Assembly: GCA_017542695.1 (NCBI GenBank)
Contig: JAFXWT010000316.1
Span: 1 to 38,844 of the forward strand
Origin: Clostridia bacterium
GTDB lineage: Bacteria > Bacillota_A > Clostridia > Oscillospirales > CAG-272
Length of the DNA: 38,844 nt
Reading direction: 5' to 3'
The notes below the pieces were generated by a model. It saw nothing but the letters and a program-made list of their open reading frames with translations. It made no database searches and was not told where the DNA came from. The stretch's first letter is position 1. Each line of letters begins with the position of its first letter. The position numbers and the translations under genes are program-made. Positions 31,901 through 38,844 of the stretch are shown here, piece by piece.

Positions 31901-32705
31901 AAGACACCGTGTATGTGTTGATTGTTGGCGTACTTGTGCTGTTTTGTGTCCACACTGCATACAAGTTTAGATTGGAATTACCCGTATATGTTCCACCTGC
32001 GCCAAACGCAACGACCGACGATCCGCGGCTCGTCGCCCATCCCTCGAATGTGTATCCGCTTTTTGTCGGCACAGTCGACGACAGTGTGAGAGGTACGCCG
32101 TATGTTTTTGTCTGCGACGCGGGTGCGCCCGAGCCGCCCATCGCGTTATATGATACCGTGTATGTGTATGGGTAATAGTAAACAGTCGTTGACGTGTTGG
32201 TCGACAATATCGTTCCCGTAACGGTCGATTGGCTCGGTCCGTGTCCCGACACGGTCGGGCTTGTGAACGAATATGCCGTCCCGGGTTTGCCTGTTTTTGA
32301 AACGGTTTCCGCCGCGGGGCGCGTGTTCACTCCGTACATATAGTAGACTGTGTGCGTATAGGTCCTTACATAAACGACGGTGTACGTCGCCGTGCCGTGT
32401 CTGACATAGTTCGACGCGGGAAAATACTTGTCCATTATCGAATACGAAACAAACGAATCTCCGTCGTTTTTCAGTGCATATCCGGTTATTGAAGGCGACG
32501 CCACTCCGGTGTTCCACGCACTTTCATCGCTCGCGTTCACGGAGAATGTTTTTGAACTCGCGAGCGTATTACCGCTCTCATCCTTGTAGTAAACGGTACA
32601 TTCCATAGGATAACCCTGCGCCACAGCCGAAGCGTTCACCGCAAAAAGAGAAATGAGCGTCGACACTAACAGCATCAACGCTACGACTTTATATGATTTC
32701 TTCAA
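28941..32705 (-). CDS. Large surface protein with eight InlB B-repeats and CARDB domains
   Basis: 1254 aa, TTG start 10 nt after AAGGAG, overlapping the upstream gene stop (TTGA). Signal peptide 1-28. An N-terminal MucBP-like part (about 35-180), then eight InlB B/Listeria-Bacteroides repeats (182-822), then two CARDB-like beta domains (about 825-1035), and a C-terminal domain with aromatic residues to the end. No LPxTG or membrane anchor, so it must bind the wall or the transfer structure non-covalently. Embedded in the transfer operon, it is probably an adhesin for mating contact. Confidence 0.88.
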   Translation of the reverse strand: MKKSYKVVALMLLVSTLISLFAVNASAVAQGYPMECTVYYKDESGNTLASSKTFSVNASDESAWNTGVASPSITGYALKNDGDSFVSYSIMDKYFPASNYVRHGTATYTVVYVRTYTHTVYYMYGVNTRPAAETVSKTGKPGTAYSFTSPTVSGHGPSQSTVTGTILSTNTSTTVYYYPYTYTVSYNAMGGSGAPASQTKTYGVPLTLSSTVPTKSGYTFEGWATSRGSSVVAFGAGGTYTGNSNLNLYAVWTQNSTSTPTINTYTVSYDANGGSGAPSSQTKIKDVDLTLSSVVPTRSGYTFLGWAFSSSATSAVYSSGGTYTSNSSAILYAVWQADKSGVTTYTVTYNANGGTGAPMSQIKTKGVDLQLSSIAPTRNGYTFEGWSNSSSSSHIFCTPGEYYDADADLDLYAVWTLTPTYTITFDANGGVGAPSSQIKTHDVALTLSSTVPTRSGYAFLGWSTSPIAISATYSAGGKYTSNSNATLYAVWQTDSSGTSTTICTVTYNANGGTGAPASQSVESGSKLTLSSTIPVRSGYTFKGWATKSWATSATYQPGTTWTITTNMTLYAVWQGGGTYFYTVTFDANGGSGAPDPITANYGETIEIPCTEPIKRGYNFISWIDQSSGEYYNPGDLMTVYADVSFLALWYVSKFDDDPFGDEPTEPSTYTVSYNANGGSGAPASQTKTEGVSLTLSSTKPTRSGYTFLGWSESSSATSATYSAGGTYTKDASTMLYAVWKKNTTTTTYTVSYNANGGTGAPSSQTKTKNVALTLSSVVPTRTGYTFLGWSTSSSATSATYQPGGSYTANANATLYAVWQKITYNFYVSNLVATPNELYQNESTHISFTLGLTSSESKSGVPVEVFFDGTTVYSANLDFSANGTTTIAFDLNVGGSVGDKLLTVRINWSDRANESNTADNTASVTISVRKYIETSSTAISLLGKYIAGTEVISSFFAENRADSDILPSDNISFGLEVYEISGTTETLITAQKKDSIVVPANGSNLVYFKWTIPEDAAGKTYMVKGTMNVDGKADEVNPNNNSSFITILVNDKESSQTPDTRYEEIAPSSYLPSASSPETSTGLMTWNEWEYDASTNALVLRQYGVSVSNTPTVAPDSECKSATESGDVWTMKSGYGITISWCPTLDTPSGYSAAKVDSVTGAQFASAYFPEFNYSGADGYYRTLENVGGTFEFIENADAVNDASVHFIPIYVQNGDYVVSCTASQIWTPAGMITVTQNANTVRIDGTIYDDWAKE
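30240..32162 (-). repeat. Eight tandem InlB B-repeats (75-88 residues each)
   Basis: Each unit begins YTVSYNANGGSGAP-like and ends SGYTFLGW...LYAVW. Units 1, 2, 4, 7 and 8 are close; unit 3 keeps FEGW but has an acidic C-terminal half; unit 5 has a Trp-rich variant; unit 6 is most divergent (RGYNFISW, ALWYV) and is followed by an Asp/Pro-rich spacer. This suggests older and newer duplications. Confidence 0.88.
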
Positions 32706-33058
32706 TCGGCATCAACTCCTTCTGACGTGGTAGAGACAAAAGCTTCGCCCGAAATATGCGGCGTGTTTGCGACAACGCTATCGGTAGTTGCGCCGACATC
32801 GATATGAACACCGCCGTTTTCATCGACGGAAATGCGTGGATCGGACGAAATGTACTTTTCGGCGGTGGTTGTCGGCACAGCATTCGGCAGTTCGATGCTT
32901 GGTATTGGGTCCTGCGTTGTCTGTTCTGTCGCCGTTATATCTACGGTCGTTTCTTCCGGTTCGGTTCTCGGTGTGCTTACCGCAAAAACGATGACACACA
33001 GTATTATTGCCACTGTGATGATACAAGCAAGTATTATCAGTTTGTTTGATGTTTTCAT
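32702..33058 (-). CDS. Small membrane-anchored protein, unknown
   Basis: 118 aa, unrecognised. One N-terminal membrane helix (KLIILACIITVAIILCVIVFAV), then a Thr/Glu/Pro-rich segment and an acidic C-terminus (RISVDENGGVHIDVG near residue 80) exposed outside. ATG has AAAGGA upstream. Four-base overlap with the surface protein gene. Probably a wall-crossing accessory of the Tad-like machine. Confidence 0.65.
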   Translation of the reverse strand: MKTSNKLIILACIITVAIILCVIVFAVSTPRTEPEETTVDITATEQTTQDPIPSIELPNAVPTTTAEKYISSDPRISVDENGGVHIDVGATTDSVVANTPHISGEAFVSTTSEGVDAD

Positions 33059-33070
33059 ATCCTTTTCCTT

Positions 33071-33565
33071 TCAATAGATTTCAGTATATACGCTGACTAT
33101 CTCGACGGGTATCGTGATGTCGGCGATCTTTTGATTCCACATCTCAAAAGGGATCAATATCTCATAAATCACACGAACACCGAAACTGTCGTTATACAGA
33201 TAATCGACATGCGGTTGTCTGATCGTGTAGCTGTATTTATCATTTCCGCTTTCTATATACAGCACAACCTGTGTCGGAGGGAAACCGAGGACGGTCAGCG
33301 CGCCCTCGCAAATTTCATTTGTGTTGAGTTTTGCGCCGTACACATCGCCTTGCTTTAGTGCGTCGTAATTGTTTACAGCGACACCCGTTATATAGCTGTC
33401 GAGTTTCAGCTTCATTTCTTCCTTTTGAGTTCTTGCTATATGGTAAATGTGAGCATATTCAAGAGCAATGAATATGAGACTGACGGCGACAAGGATGATC
33501 ACGCACGTCAGTATATAGCTCACACCGCTCTTGTCTTTGAGTTTTCCTGTCATTTCACGCCTCAT
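33071..33565 (-). CDS. TadE-like pseudopilin
   Basis: 164 aa; the start ATG at 33565 overlaps the DUF4320 stop (ATGA), which is why the longer in-frame start at 33667 is rejected. N-terminal basic segment then a single helix (SYILTCVIILVAVSLIFIALEY) as in TadE/TadG, with an extracellular beta-rich domain. Likely minor pseudopilin of the Tad-like system. Confidence 0.72.
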   Translation of the reverse strand: MRREMTGKLKDKSGVSYILTCVIILVAVSLIFIALEYAHIYHIARTQKEEMKLKLDSYITGVAVNNYDALKQGDVYGAKLNTNEICEGALTVLGFPPTQVVLYIESGNDKYSYTIRQPHVDYLYNDSFGVRVIYEILIPFEMWNQKIADITIPVEIVSVYTEIY

Positions 33566-33972
33566 TTCCAATAGTGCCGAGACAGTCCCGACTCCGTAAC
33601 GGTCACTCTTATCGGAAGTCTGAAATCGGAGAATCCCGGGAGCGTCATTTGGCACGTCACCGTGCATTGAATGATCTTTCCGTACTGTACTTTCTTTGAT
33701 GACGCATCAAAGTACGTTGCCGAAAACTCGACTGTCGGTGTAAGTCCCGATTCCTCGCAAAGCGTATGGTATCGCGCCTCGACATCGTCACCTATCTGTC
33801 CCGTGGCGGTTGCTATCTCAAGCAGTTCGTTGCAGAAATACCTTACGTCCTGTTTCAGCGTTACCATCGACCAAACCGACATAGCGAGGATAAGAAGAAA
33901 TACAATGACGAGGACGGATACAACCACATCGATATACCCCTGTCCCCGTCTATCGAGTATCGTTCTTTTCAT
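33562..33972 (-). CDS. DUF4320/TadE-like protein
   Basis: 136 aa. RRGQGYIDVVVSVLVIVFLLILAMSVW is a TadE-type N-terminal helix with a Glu-free prepilin-like start, and the C-terminal FSATYFDASSKKVQYGKIIQCTVTCQM matches DUF4320. ATG has GGAGGTG 7 nt upstream. It sits between TadC and the TadE-like gene, a position typical for pseudopilins. Confidence 0.78.
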   Translation of the reverse strand: MKRTILDRRGQGYIDVVVSVLVIVFLLILAMSVWSMVTLKQDVRYFCNELLEIATATGQIGDDVEARYHTLCEESGLTPTVEFSATYFDASSKKVQYGKIIQCTVTCQMTLPGFSDFRLPIRVTVTESGLSRHYWK

Positions 33973-33985
33973 ATTCTCACCTCCG

Positions 33986-34861
33986 TCATAGTATCAGCGA
34001 CAGCGAATCGAAAAGCACCTGACCGATAACGACAATGTATATTGCCATAAAGCAGATGAGAAGGATGAGAGACAGCCGTCTGACTTTTCTCGGGACTGCT
34101 CTCGCTTCATTTTTCAGAAGCTGCCTTTGATAGTCGGAAAACTTCATATTGAGACTCGCCCAATATACGACGGTATCGTCGCCCCTGATTATACCGATAA
34201 GACCTCGCGTAACGTCGCTCATCATTGACGAGCCGACACGTGATTCAAGTCGTGTCAGCGCCGCCTCCATATTGCCTGAGCGCATATCGGCTGTCGTGAT
34301 CTCGATCTCGCGTTTCAGTTCCGGCCCCGCGTTGTCTTTATAGCTTTCAAGCATATACAACACGTCACGGCTGTGTTTTAATGTCTTTTCGACGAATCCG
34401 ACAAATCGTGGGAGTTCGTATTCGATCTTTTGCCGACGTACTTTCAGTCTGCCGACAATACTCCTGGATTCTTTGAAATACACGGCCACCGCGAATATGA
34501 CGAGCAAAAGCGCGCCGAATTTGAACAAGAAAAACATCGGCACTGAGAATACGCCGATGAACAGCGCTTTCGTTATCGCATTCGCTATATATTCTTCCGG
34601 TGTTATATCCATATCGGCTGTCGTCAGATCGGCGGAAAGCTGTGCCTTTCTGTAATCGCCGAGTTTTATCTTTCCTGCGATGAAGTGGGACAGATCGCGC
34701 AGCCATATCTCTATCGGGTTCGTCTTCGGATGACGTTGTTTGCCGAGTTCGTTTGCTGCTTTCGATGATGCGTATGTCGGGACTTTCAAAGCATCGGCGA
34801 GAATAAAGAAAAGACCGACTCCGAAAAGCGATGCGGTCATAATTATGAGTATTAGATTCAC
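33986..34861 (-). CDS. TadC-like inner-membrane protein
   Basis: 291 aa, GTG start with GAGGTG about 9 nt upstream. Membrane helices near 2-22, 95-125 and 265-288 with a T2SSF-like cytoplasmic domain between (VGFVEKTLKHSRDVLYML and EITTADMRSGNMEAALTRLE). It pairs with the TadB-like protein encoded just upstream. Confidence 0.82.
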   Translation of the reverse strand: MNLILIIMTASLFGVGLFFILADALKVPTYASSKAANELGKQRHPKTNPIEIWLRDLSHFIAGKIKLGDYRKAQLSADLTTADMDITPEEYIANAITKALFIGVFSVPMFFLFKFGALLLVIFAVAVYFKESRSIVGRLKVRRQKIEYELPRFVGFVEKTLKHSRDVLYMLESYKDNAGPELKREIEITTADMRSGNMEAALTRLESRVGSSMMSDVTRGLIGIIRGDDTVVYWASLNMKFSDYQRQLLKNEARAVPRKVRRLSLILLICFMAIYIVVIGQVLFDSLSLIL

Positions 34862-34875
34862 TTTATTTTCTCACC

Positions 34876-35802
34876 TCATTTCCTGTATTCGACGGGCTTT
34901 GTAAAGCGCGTCATAAATATCCCCGTTACGATTATCGCAACGCCGCATACAGCAAGAACGAGTTTTCCGAGAGTGGTGAACATCAGCGCCGCGTACCAGT
35001 CTTTGTTCAGAAAATACAGTATCGGGATATTCGCGCAGACGAGCGCAACCATCATCAGATACTCTCGCTTTGCGTCGGCAAGAGTCGATTTCAGTTCATT
35101 GTTAACAATGCGGATATCTGTCAGTTTTGTTACCGTCGGCATAAGTGTATCCTTGAGCGTTCTGTCATCCTGACAGGCGAGAAGTATATCGCACCATTCG
35201 GCAAATACCGTATCATTAACCTTGTCTTTGAGGTTTGCTATCGCTTTTTTTACGTCAGATGACACATATCCGCACTCATCGGCAAAACTTTGGAATATCT
35301 CACGCACCGGCGGCTTAATGTATTTCAGATTTTCATTCACGCTGTCGATGATATTGTCGTTTCTGACATACGACGTCGTTATGATTGAAAGCGCTGTTTC
35401 AAGTTCGCTCTTGACCTGAGCGTTGTATGACGATACGGTCTTTCTGACAAACCCGAACGGGAGCATCGCAAACGCAACCGCGAGAACAGGGATAAGAAAC
35501 GGATTACCGATAACAAAGGCCGCGACACATCCTACAGCCATAAGAGCGAGCGCGGCGGTGCAAGCCAGAGAAAACTGTCCGCTTTTACCGGATGACACGA
35601 GCGAATCGCGTACTCTGCTTATCTTCGCCGTCAGTTTTCTCGATCTCTTTTTGCCTTGTGCTTTAAGCGCTTTTTCCCGCAGTGTTTCTTCCTTCTCGAA
35701 TATCCTTATCACGTCGTTTGTTATGCTGTCGGGCGTCATTCCGAAAACAAATACAGTGCCGACAGCGATGGCGAGAAAGCATATTACGTATACCGCCGTC
35801 AT
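34876..35802 (-). CDS. TadB-like inner-membrane protein
   Basis: 308 aa. An N-terminal helix, a basic stretch (KAQGKKRSRKLTAKISRVRD), two central helices, a T2SSF-type cytoplasmic domain (about 130-240) and two C-terminal helices. ATG overlaps the CpaF stop (ATGA). Platform protein of the Tad-like system with TadC. Confidence 0.83.
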   Translation of the reverse strand: MTAVYVICFLAIAVGTVFVFGMTPDSITNDVIRIFEKEETLREKALKAQGKKRSRKLTAKISRVRDSLVSSGKSGQFSLACTAALALMAVGCVAAFVIGNPFLIPVLAVAFAMLPFGFVRKTVSSYNAQVKSELETALSIITTSYVRNDNIIDSVNENLKYIKPPVREIFQSFADECGYVSSDVKKAIANLKDKVNDTVFAEWCDILLACQDDRTLKDTLMPTVTKLTDIRIVNNELKSTLADAKREYLMMVALVCANIPILYFLNKDWYAALMFTTLGKLVLAVCGVAIIVTGIFMTRFTKPVEYRK

Positions 35803-37109
35803 TTATCATCACCTCCGCTTGTAAACTTACCGAGCAGATCCTGCGGAACGCCTCCGCGTATGAGTTTATCGCATAAACTGTCAGACGGCGCGTTCACCTT
35901 TTCAAAATATCCGTATATTTTGACTTTTCCGTCGATCTGCTCATTCCCGACTATCTCGTACCTGTAAAGAACTCGGTATTCCAGTTCACCGTCATCGTGT
36001 ACGATACACTCCGATATATCCATTACTTTTCGGCTGTTGTCTTCAAGTCTATGCGCGAATACCACTATCGGAAAAGCGAGCGCCGCCTGACGTATCGAGA
36101 TCGATATGTCTATCGGGAAGCGCCTTTGGCAAAGGAACGCTATCCTCATATGCGCGTATCTTCCTCCGGCTCCGTGAACGCTCGTTATGACCGTATGATC
36201 TGTAGTGCTTGCTTCGACGGCATCGTGCGCTTCGCTGTCTCTCATCTCTCCGATGCATATCACATCGGGAGTAAATCGCAGAGCTGTTCTCACAAGACTG
36301 TCTTGCGTCACGTCGTATATCGGATTGTCGGAAGGTCGGGACAACGTCTGTACCACATTGTTTATGACATTGCCGTCCTCATCTCTTTTGACAAGATCGA
36401 GTTCCCGCGCTCCGCTTTCGATCGTATATATTCTCTTTTCGTCGGGAACGGAGCCAAGCAGGGTGTTCAGTAGCGTCGTTTTCCCCGATGACGTGCGTCC
36501 GGCAATCACGAATGACACACCGTATCTTAAGCACATTTCGAGAAAAGACATCATCTCATCTGTCAGCGTTTCCGTGTCGATAAGATACTGTCTGTCCACG
36601 TTTTCAGTATGGAGCATTCGGATAGAAACCGATATTCCTCTGTCCGCATCGACTATCGGTTCCTTGAGCGCTGTTATTCTGATGTTTCCGGGGAGATGTC
36701 CCTGCGCTATCGGAGTCGCGTTGTCGATTATCATACCGCTGTGATGAAGAAGGCGTTTTACAATATCAGTCGCGTGTCCGGCGTTGAAGAAGCGTTCTCC
36801 CGTTTTTTCGATACGTCCGTCTCTGTATGTGACGGCGATATCGTCCCAACCGTTTATATTTACTTCTTCAACTTTCGGATCCGTCAGATATTTTGTTAAT
36901 ATCGAATATTCCGTCATTTCGCAAAACAGTCTGTCGACGACCTCTTTGTCGGTCATACCGTCAACGACATATCCTTTGTCGCGAATGAACTGTTCGATAT
37001 AGTATTTTAGCTGCGAGCGTTTTTCCTCGCCTATTGCGGCCGTAAAGTTCCGTGAGATGTACGACTGCACCTCTGTGAGAAGTTGATGAAGTCCGATAGT
37101 CTCGATCAT
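35799..37109 (-). CDS. cpaF: CpaF/TadA-type secretion ATPase
   Basis: 436 aa from ATG 37109 (GGAGGT 7 nt upstream; an in-frame GTG at 37118 overlaps that site). Walker A GRTSSGKTT near 204-212, Walker B VICIGEMRDSE, Asp and His boxes between. Hexameric ATPase driving assembly of the Tad-like structure. Overlaps TadB by 4 bp. Confidence 0.92.
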   Translation of the reverse strand: MIETIGLHQLLTEVQSYISRNFTAAIGEEKRSQLKYYIEQFIRDKGYVVDGMTDKEVVDRLFCEMTEYSILTKYLTDPKVEEVNINGWDDIAVTYRDGRIEKTGERFFNAGHATDIVKRLLHHSGMIIDNATPIAQGHLPGNIRITALKEPIVDADRGISVSIRMLHTENVDRQYLIDTETLTDEMMSFLEMCLRYGVSFVIAGRTSSGKTTLLNTLLGSVPDEKRIYTIESGARELDLVKRDEDGNVINNVVQTLSRPSDNPIYDVTQDSLVRTALRFTPDVICIGEMRDSEAHDAVEASTTDHTVITSVHGAGGRYAHMRIAFLCQRRFPIDISISIRQAALAFPIVVFAHRLEDNSRKVMDISECIVHDDGELEYRVLYRYEIVGNEQIDGKVKIYGYFEKVNAPSDSLCDKLIRGGVPQDLLGKFTSGGDDK

Positions 37110-37124
37110 AGGACTCACCTCCCG

Positions 37125-37850
37125 TTATTCGACCACTTTATCGGCTATCGCGCCGATGACGGTATTAAATCTCTTGTCCCCGACATCCTCAAACAGTTTT
37201 CCTTCGCAGAACTGCTGCTTTACGTCTCTGCTGAACGGGAGAGTGAAACTCACTTCTCCGAGATGCGAGCGGACGTCGGACACGGGGACACAAATATCCA
37301 TATCGGGGACATTTATCCCTTGAATATGTCTTTCGGCTCCGGAGACAAGCGGTATCTGCGAAAGATACCAACTGAGGCAAGAAAGATCGGGCGACGCAAG
37401 TCGTATCGCTTCATCTGCTTCGCTGACTGCCACCGACGACAGCACGCTTTCGCTTAAATCGCTCATACAGTCGATTATGACGAAGTTTGCGAGAGTTCTC
37501 ATCACGTTAACAAGGTCTTTCGCCTTGATCTCGTCATATCTCGGATATGTGAACTTGTTTTCGCCGCAGAGATATCCGAGAATGCCGAAATTCGCTTTGT
37601 TCTTGATAAGGACAAGGTTTTTTATCGTCTCGTCAACCGTTATATCCGTTTTTGTCAGCACCTTTCCGACCGAGAACAACGTGTCTCTTTTTGCCGACGG
37701 GAAAAGAACGGGGATCGTAGGCGTCGTGATATCGGTAAACAACACGACGACATTTGTCTTATATCTGTCATATATCGCATTTGCGAGTTTGACCGAAAAC
37801 GTCGTTTTGCCCGATCTCGGCGAACCCCAAACAGCGATGGTCTTACTCAT
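37125..37850 (-). CDS. CpaE/MinD-like P-loop protein
   Basis: 241 aa. Walker A GSPRSGKTT at 9-17, a FVIIDCMSDLSES switch-like motif near 140, and a ParA-like C-terminal half. No N-terminal receiver domain of full CpaE, and the signature Lys of MinD proteins is not evident. Probably localises the Tad-like machine. Overlaps the CpaB-like gene by 8 bp. Confidence 0.78.
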   Translation of the reverse strand: MSKTIAVWGSPRSGKTTFSVKLANAIYDRYKTNVVVLFTDITTPTIPVLFPSAKRDTLFSVGKVLTKTDITVDETIKNLVLIKNKANFGILGYLCGENKFTYPRYDEIKAKDLVNVMRTLANFVIIDCMSDLSESVLSSVAVSEADEAIRLASPDLSCLSWYLSQIPLVSGAERHIQGINVPDMDICVPVSDVRSHLGEVSFTLPFSRDVKQQFCEGKLFEDVGDKRFNTVIGAIADKVVE

Positions 37851-38607
37851 TCACACCACCGCCGATCTTATTCAGATATTCGTCCTGAACTTTGACATAT
37901 TCCGCGGCTCTCGATTCGTTGTCGTGACATACGAGAGCAAAGTGGATGCTTGTTACTTTGTCATGCTGCGCGAGCAGTTCGGCTTGCTTGGGAGTAACGA
38001 GGAAAGTTATCGTCGACGACTGCACCGATTCGCTTGATTTATTTCTGTCAGTTCCGGTATTGTCCGTTGTTGTTATGACATAAAGATATTTCAGTTCGGG
38101 CGGGATATATGACGTTTTCATATCTGTATTATATATGATGGCAGAAACAATATCGCCGCTTGATATTTTACCGGATACTTCGCTTGCAAGCCCGTCGAGC
38201 GACAGCGATATCGCCACTTTTGTGCCGTCAAGTTCACGAAGGATATCTTCTGTTGTTTTCTTTCCGTCGCTAAGTTTTGTGGCGAAAATATAATCTCCGA
38301 CAGACAGATCCGCTGATGCGGTCTTGCCTACAACGGCTTTTATATCAGTTATCGCGCCTGTCGGGAGATTGAATGCGCCGACAGTCACAAGTTCCACATC
38401 GTCGGCGGCTATGACCTTACCTTTTACGATATCCGTTCTGACTCTGACGATATTCGCTTTTCTGTCAGCCAATCTGTTTACAAGAGGCGCCACACCGAAG
38501 CATATCGCAAGCGCCATCACGATGCAGATTATGCCGATCACGGTCCTGTTGCCGACAAATGATCTGAGCTTGCTTTGTGAATTTGTTTTTTGTTTATTGT
38601 TTTTCAT
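37843..38607 (-). CDS. CpaB/RcpC-like SAF-domain protein
   Basis: 254 aa. One N-terminal membrane helix (VIGIICIVMALAICFGVAPL) and an SAF domain (VRTDIVKGKVIAADDVELV to about residue 120), then a beta-rich C-terminal half with SSTITFLVTPKQAELL. ATG has AAAGGA upstream. First gene of the Tad-T4SS operon, behind a promoter and a large hairpin. Confidence 0.85.
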   Translation of the reverse strand: MKNNKQKTNSQSKLRSFVGNRTVIGIICIVMALAICFGVAPLVNRLADRKANIVRVRTDIVKGKVIAADDVELVTVGAFNLPTGAITDIKAVVGKTASADLSVGDYIFATKLSDGKKTTEDILRELDGTKVAISLSLDGLASEVSGKISSGDIVSAIIYNTDMKTSYIPPELKYLYVITTTDNTGTDRNKSSESVQSSTITFLVTPKQAELLAQHDKVTSIHFALVCHDNESRAAEYVKVQDEYLNKIGGGVNE

Positions 38608-38628
38608 AAAGATTTCCTTTCAAAATGA

Positions 38629-38658
38629 AAAAGCACATGTCGTCTGACATGTGCTTTT
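38629..38658. terminator. Perfect 13 bp hairpin before the Tad operon
   Basis: AAAAGCACATGTC, a 4 nt loop, then GACATGTGCTTTT, with T-rich minus tail CTTTTTCATTTT. It can end the upstream partial gene, and because it begins at the predicted transcript start (about 38659) it may also cap and stabilise the operon mRNA. Confidence 0.8.
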
Positions 38659-38665
38659 GGGGTTT

Positions 38666-38735
38666 ATTATATGATAATTTGATTTTTGAGTTAAGAGGGT
38701 ATTTTTTTATTTTTCTCGACTTTTACCCACTTAAC
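38666..38735 (-). promoter_or_regulatory. Promoter and inverted repeat of the Tad operon
   Basis: Minus-strand TTAACT (38694-38689), 17 nt, TATAAT (38671-38666). GTTAAGAGGGTA (38690-38701) and TACCCACTTAAC (38724-38735) are inverted with one mismatch and overlap the -35 box, as an operator would. Confidence 0.6.
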
Positions 38736-38752
38736 AGCAATACTTAATGTTT

Positions 38753-38844
38753 TCAGAGTTCAAAATACTCGGATAGACCGTTATTTATCTTGGCTCTTAC
38801 GGCATTATCCGATATACTGCTTATAGCGGGAGAGCGTAATCTTG
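38753..38844 (-). CDS. C-terminal end of an unidentified gene (partial)
   Basis: 30 codons open to the window edge, ending AKINNGLSEYFEL and TGA at 38753. Codon use looks natural, and it is followed by the operon's promoter and hairpin. Too short to identify. Confidence 0.4.
   Translation of the reverse strand, partial: RLRSPAISSISDNAVRAKINNGLSEYFEL

Noticed and set aside
30240..32162. Regular DNA repeats resembling an array
   Set aside because: They are coding InlB repeats of about 230 bp with variable sequence, not CRISPR or satellite DNA.
33566..33667. Longer N-terminus for the TadE-like protein
   Set aside because: It overlaps the DUF4320 gene for 100 bp and lacks a ribosome site; the ATGA overlap start is clearly better.

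Overview
The window looks like part of the chromosome of an anaerobic, low-to-mid GC Gram-positive bacterium, probably an uncultured Clostridia member. Reasons: strong GGAGG-type ribosome binding sites, lipobox lipoproteins, no secretin or outer-membrane parts, and a transfer module (MobP3-like relaxase, PrgI, split VirB4, TrbL-like, DUF3852/DUF4320/DUF6103/DUF6514-like proteins) of the kind carried by Clostridia integrative and conjugative elements (ICEs). Species cannot be named from sequence alone. No tRNA, rRNA or CRISPR array was recognised.

Positions 1-10.6 kb: chromosomal flank, all minus strand. A sigma factor overlaps a DUF4367-type membrane protein. Two small secreted proteins follow, then a tight five-gene operon: two lipoproteins, an internally duplicated ABC-2 permease, its ATPase, and the N-terminal ~716 residues of an RHS/YD-repeat exported protein cut by the window edge. 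One small secreted gene sits between the two arms of a 36-37 bp inverted repeat.

Positions 10.6-38.8 kb: an ICE, mostly on the minus strand. A tyrosine integrase lies at its left end beside a pair of 39 bp repeats, the best attL candidate. Next come an HTH protein, VirD4 coupling protein and TOPRIM primase-like protein. A plus-strand block follows (XRE repressor, DUF6514-like protein, AAA+ ATPase with DUF4143). Then come the MobP3 relaxase, its RHH partner, an acidic protein, a run of four hairpins, DUF6103, and a HipA-like kinase. A convergent pair (unknown protein and PD-(D/E)xK-like protein) precedes a truncated VirB1-like membrane protein, split VirB4 and PrgI. A Fic gene with its own promoter, operators and terminator interrupts the transfer operon here. 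TrbL, a VirB2-like DUF3852 protein and a 1254-residue surface protein with eight InlB B-repeats follow. A full Tad-like export module (CpaB, CpaE-like, CpaF, TadB, TadC and two TadE-like proteins) completes the operon. The right end of the ICE is probably outside the window.

Working together: relaxase, RHH partner and primase process DNA; VirD4 couples it to the VirB4/PrgI/TrbL/DUF3852 channel; the Tad-like machine and repeat-rich adhesin probably build a surface structure for cell contact. Cargo (Fic, HipA-like, AAA+, PD-(D/E)xK) is in self-contained units with their own promoters, inverted repeats and terminators.

Most notable: (1) a plus-strand minigene antisense to the transfer operon, with a consensus promoter, a leader able to mask its ribosome binding site, and a terminator inside its own reading frame; (2) four ICE genes whose only well-spaced start is ATA, ATC or ATT; (3) the Fic cassette with five operator-like motifs; (4) a four-hairpin intergenic RNA candidate; (5) duplicated att-like repeats whose central 3 bp are inverted; (6) the Tad plus T4SS plus InlB-repeat operon.
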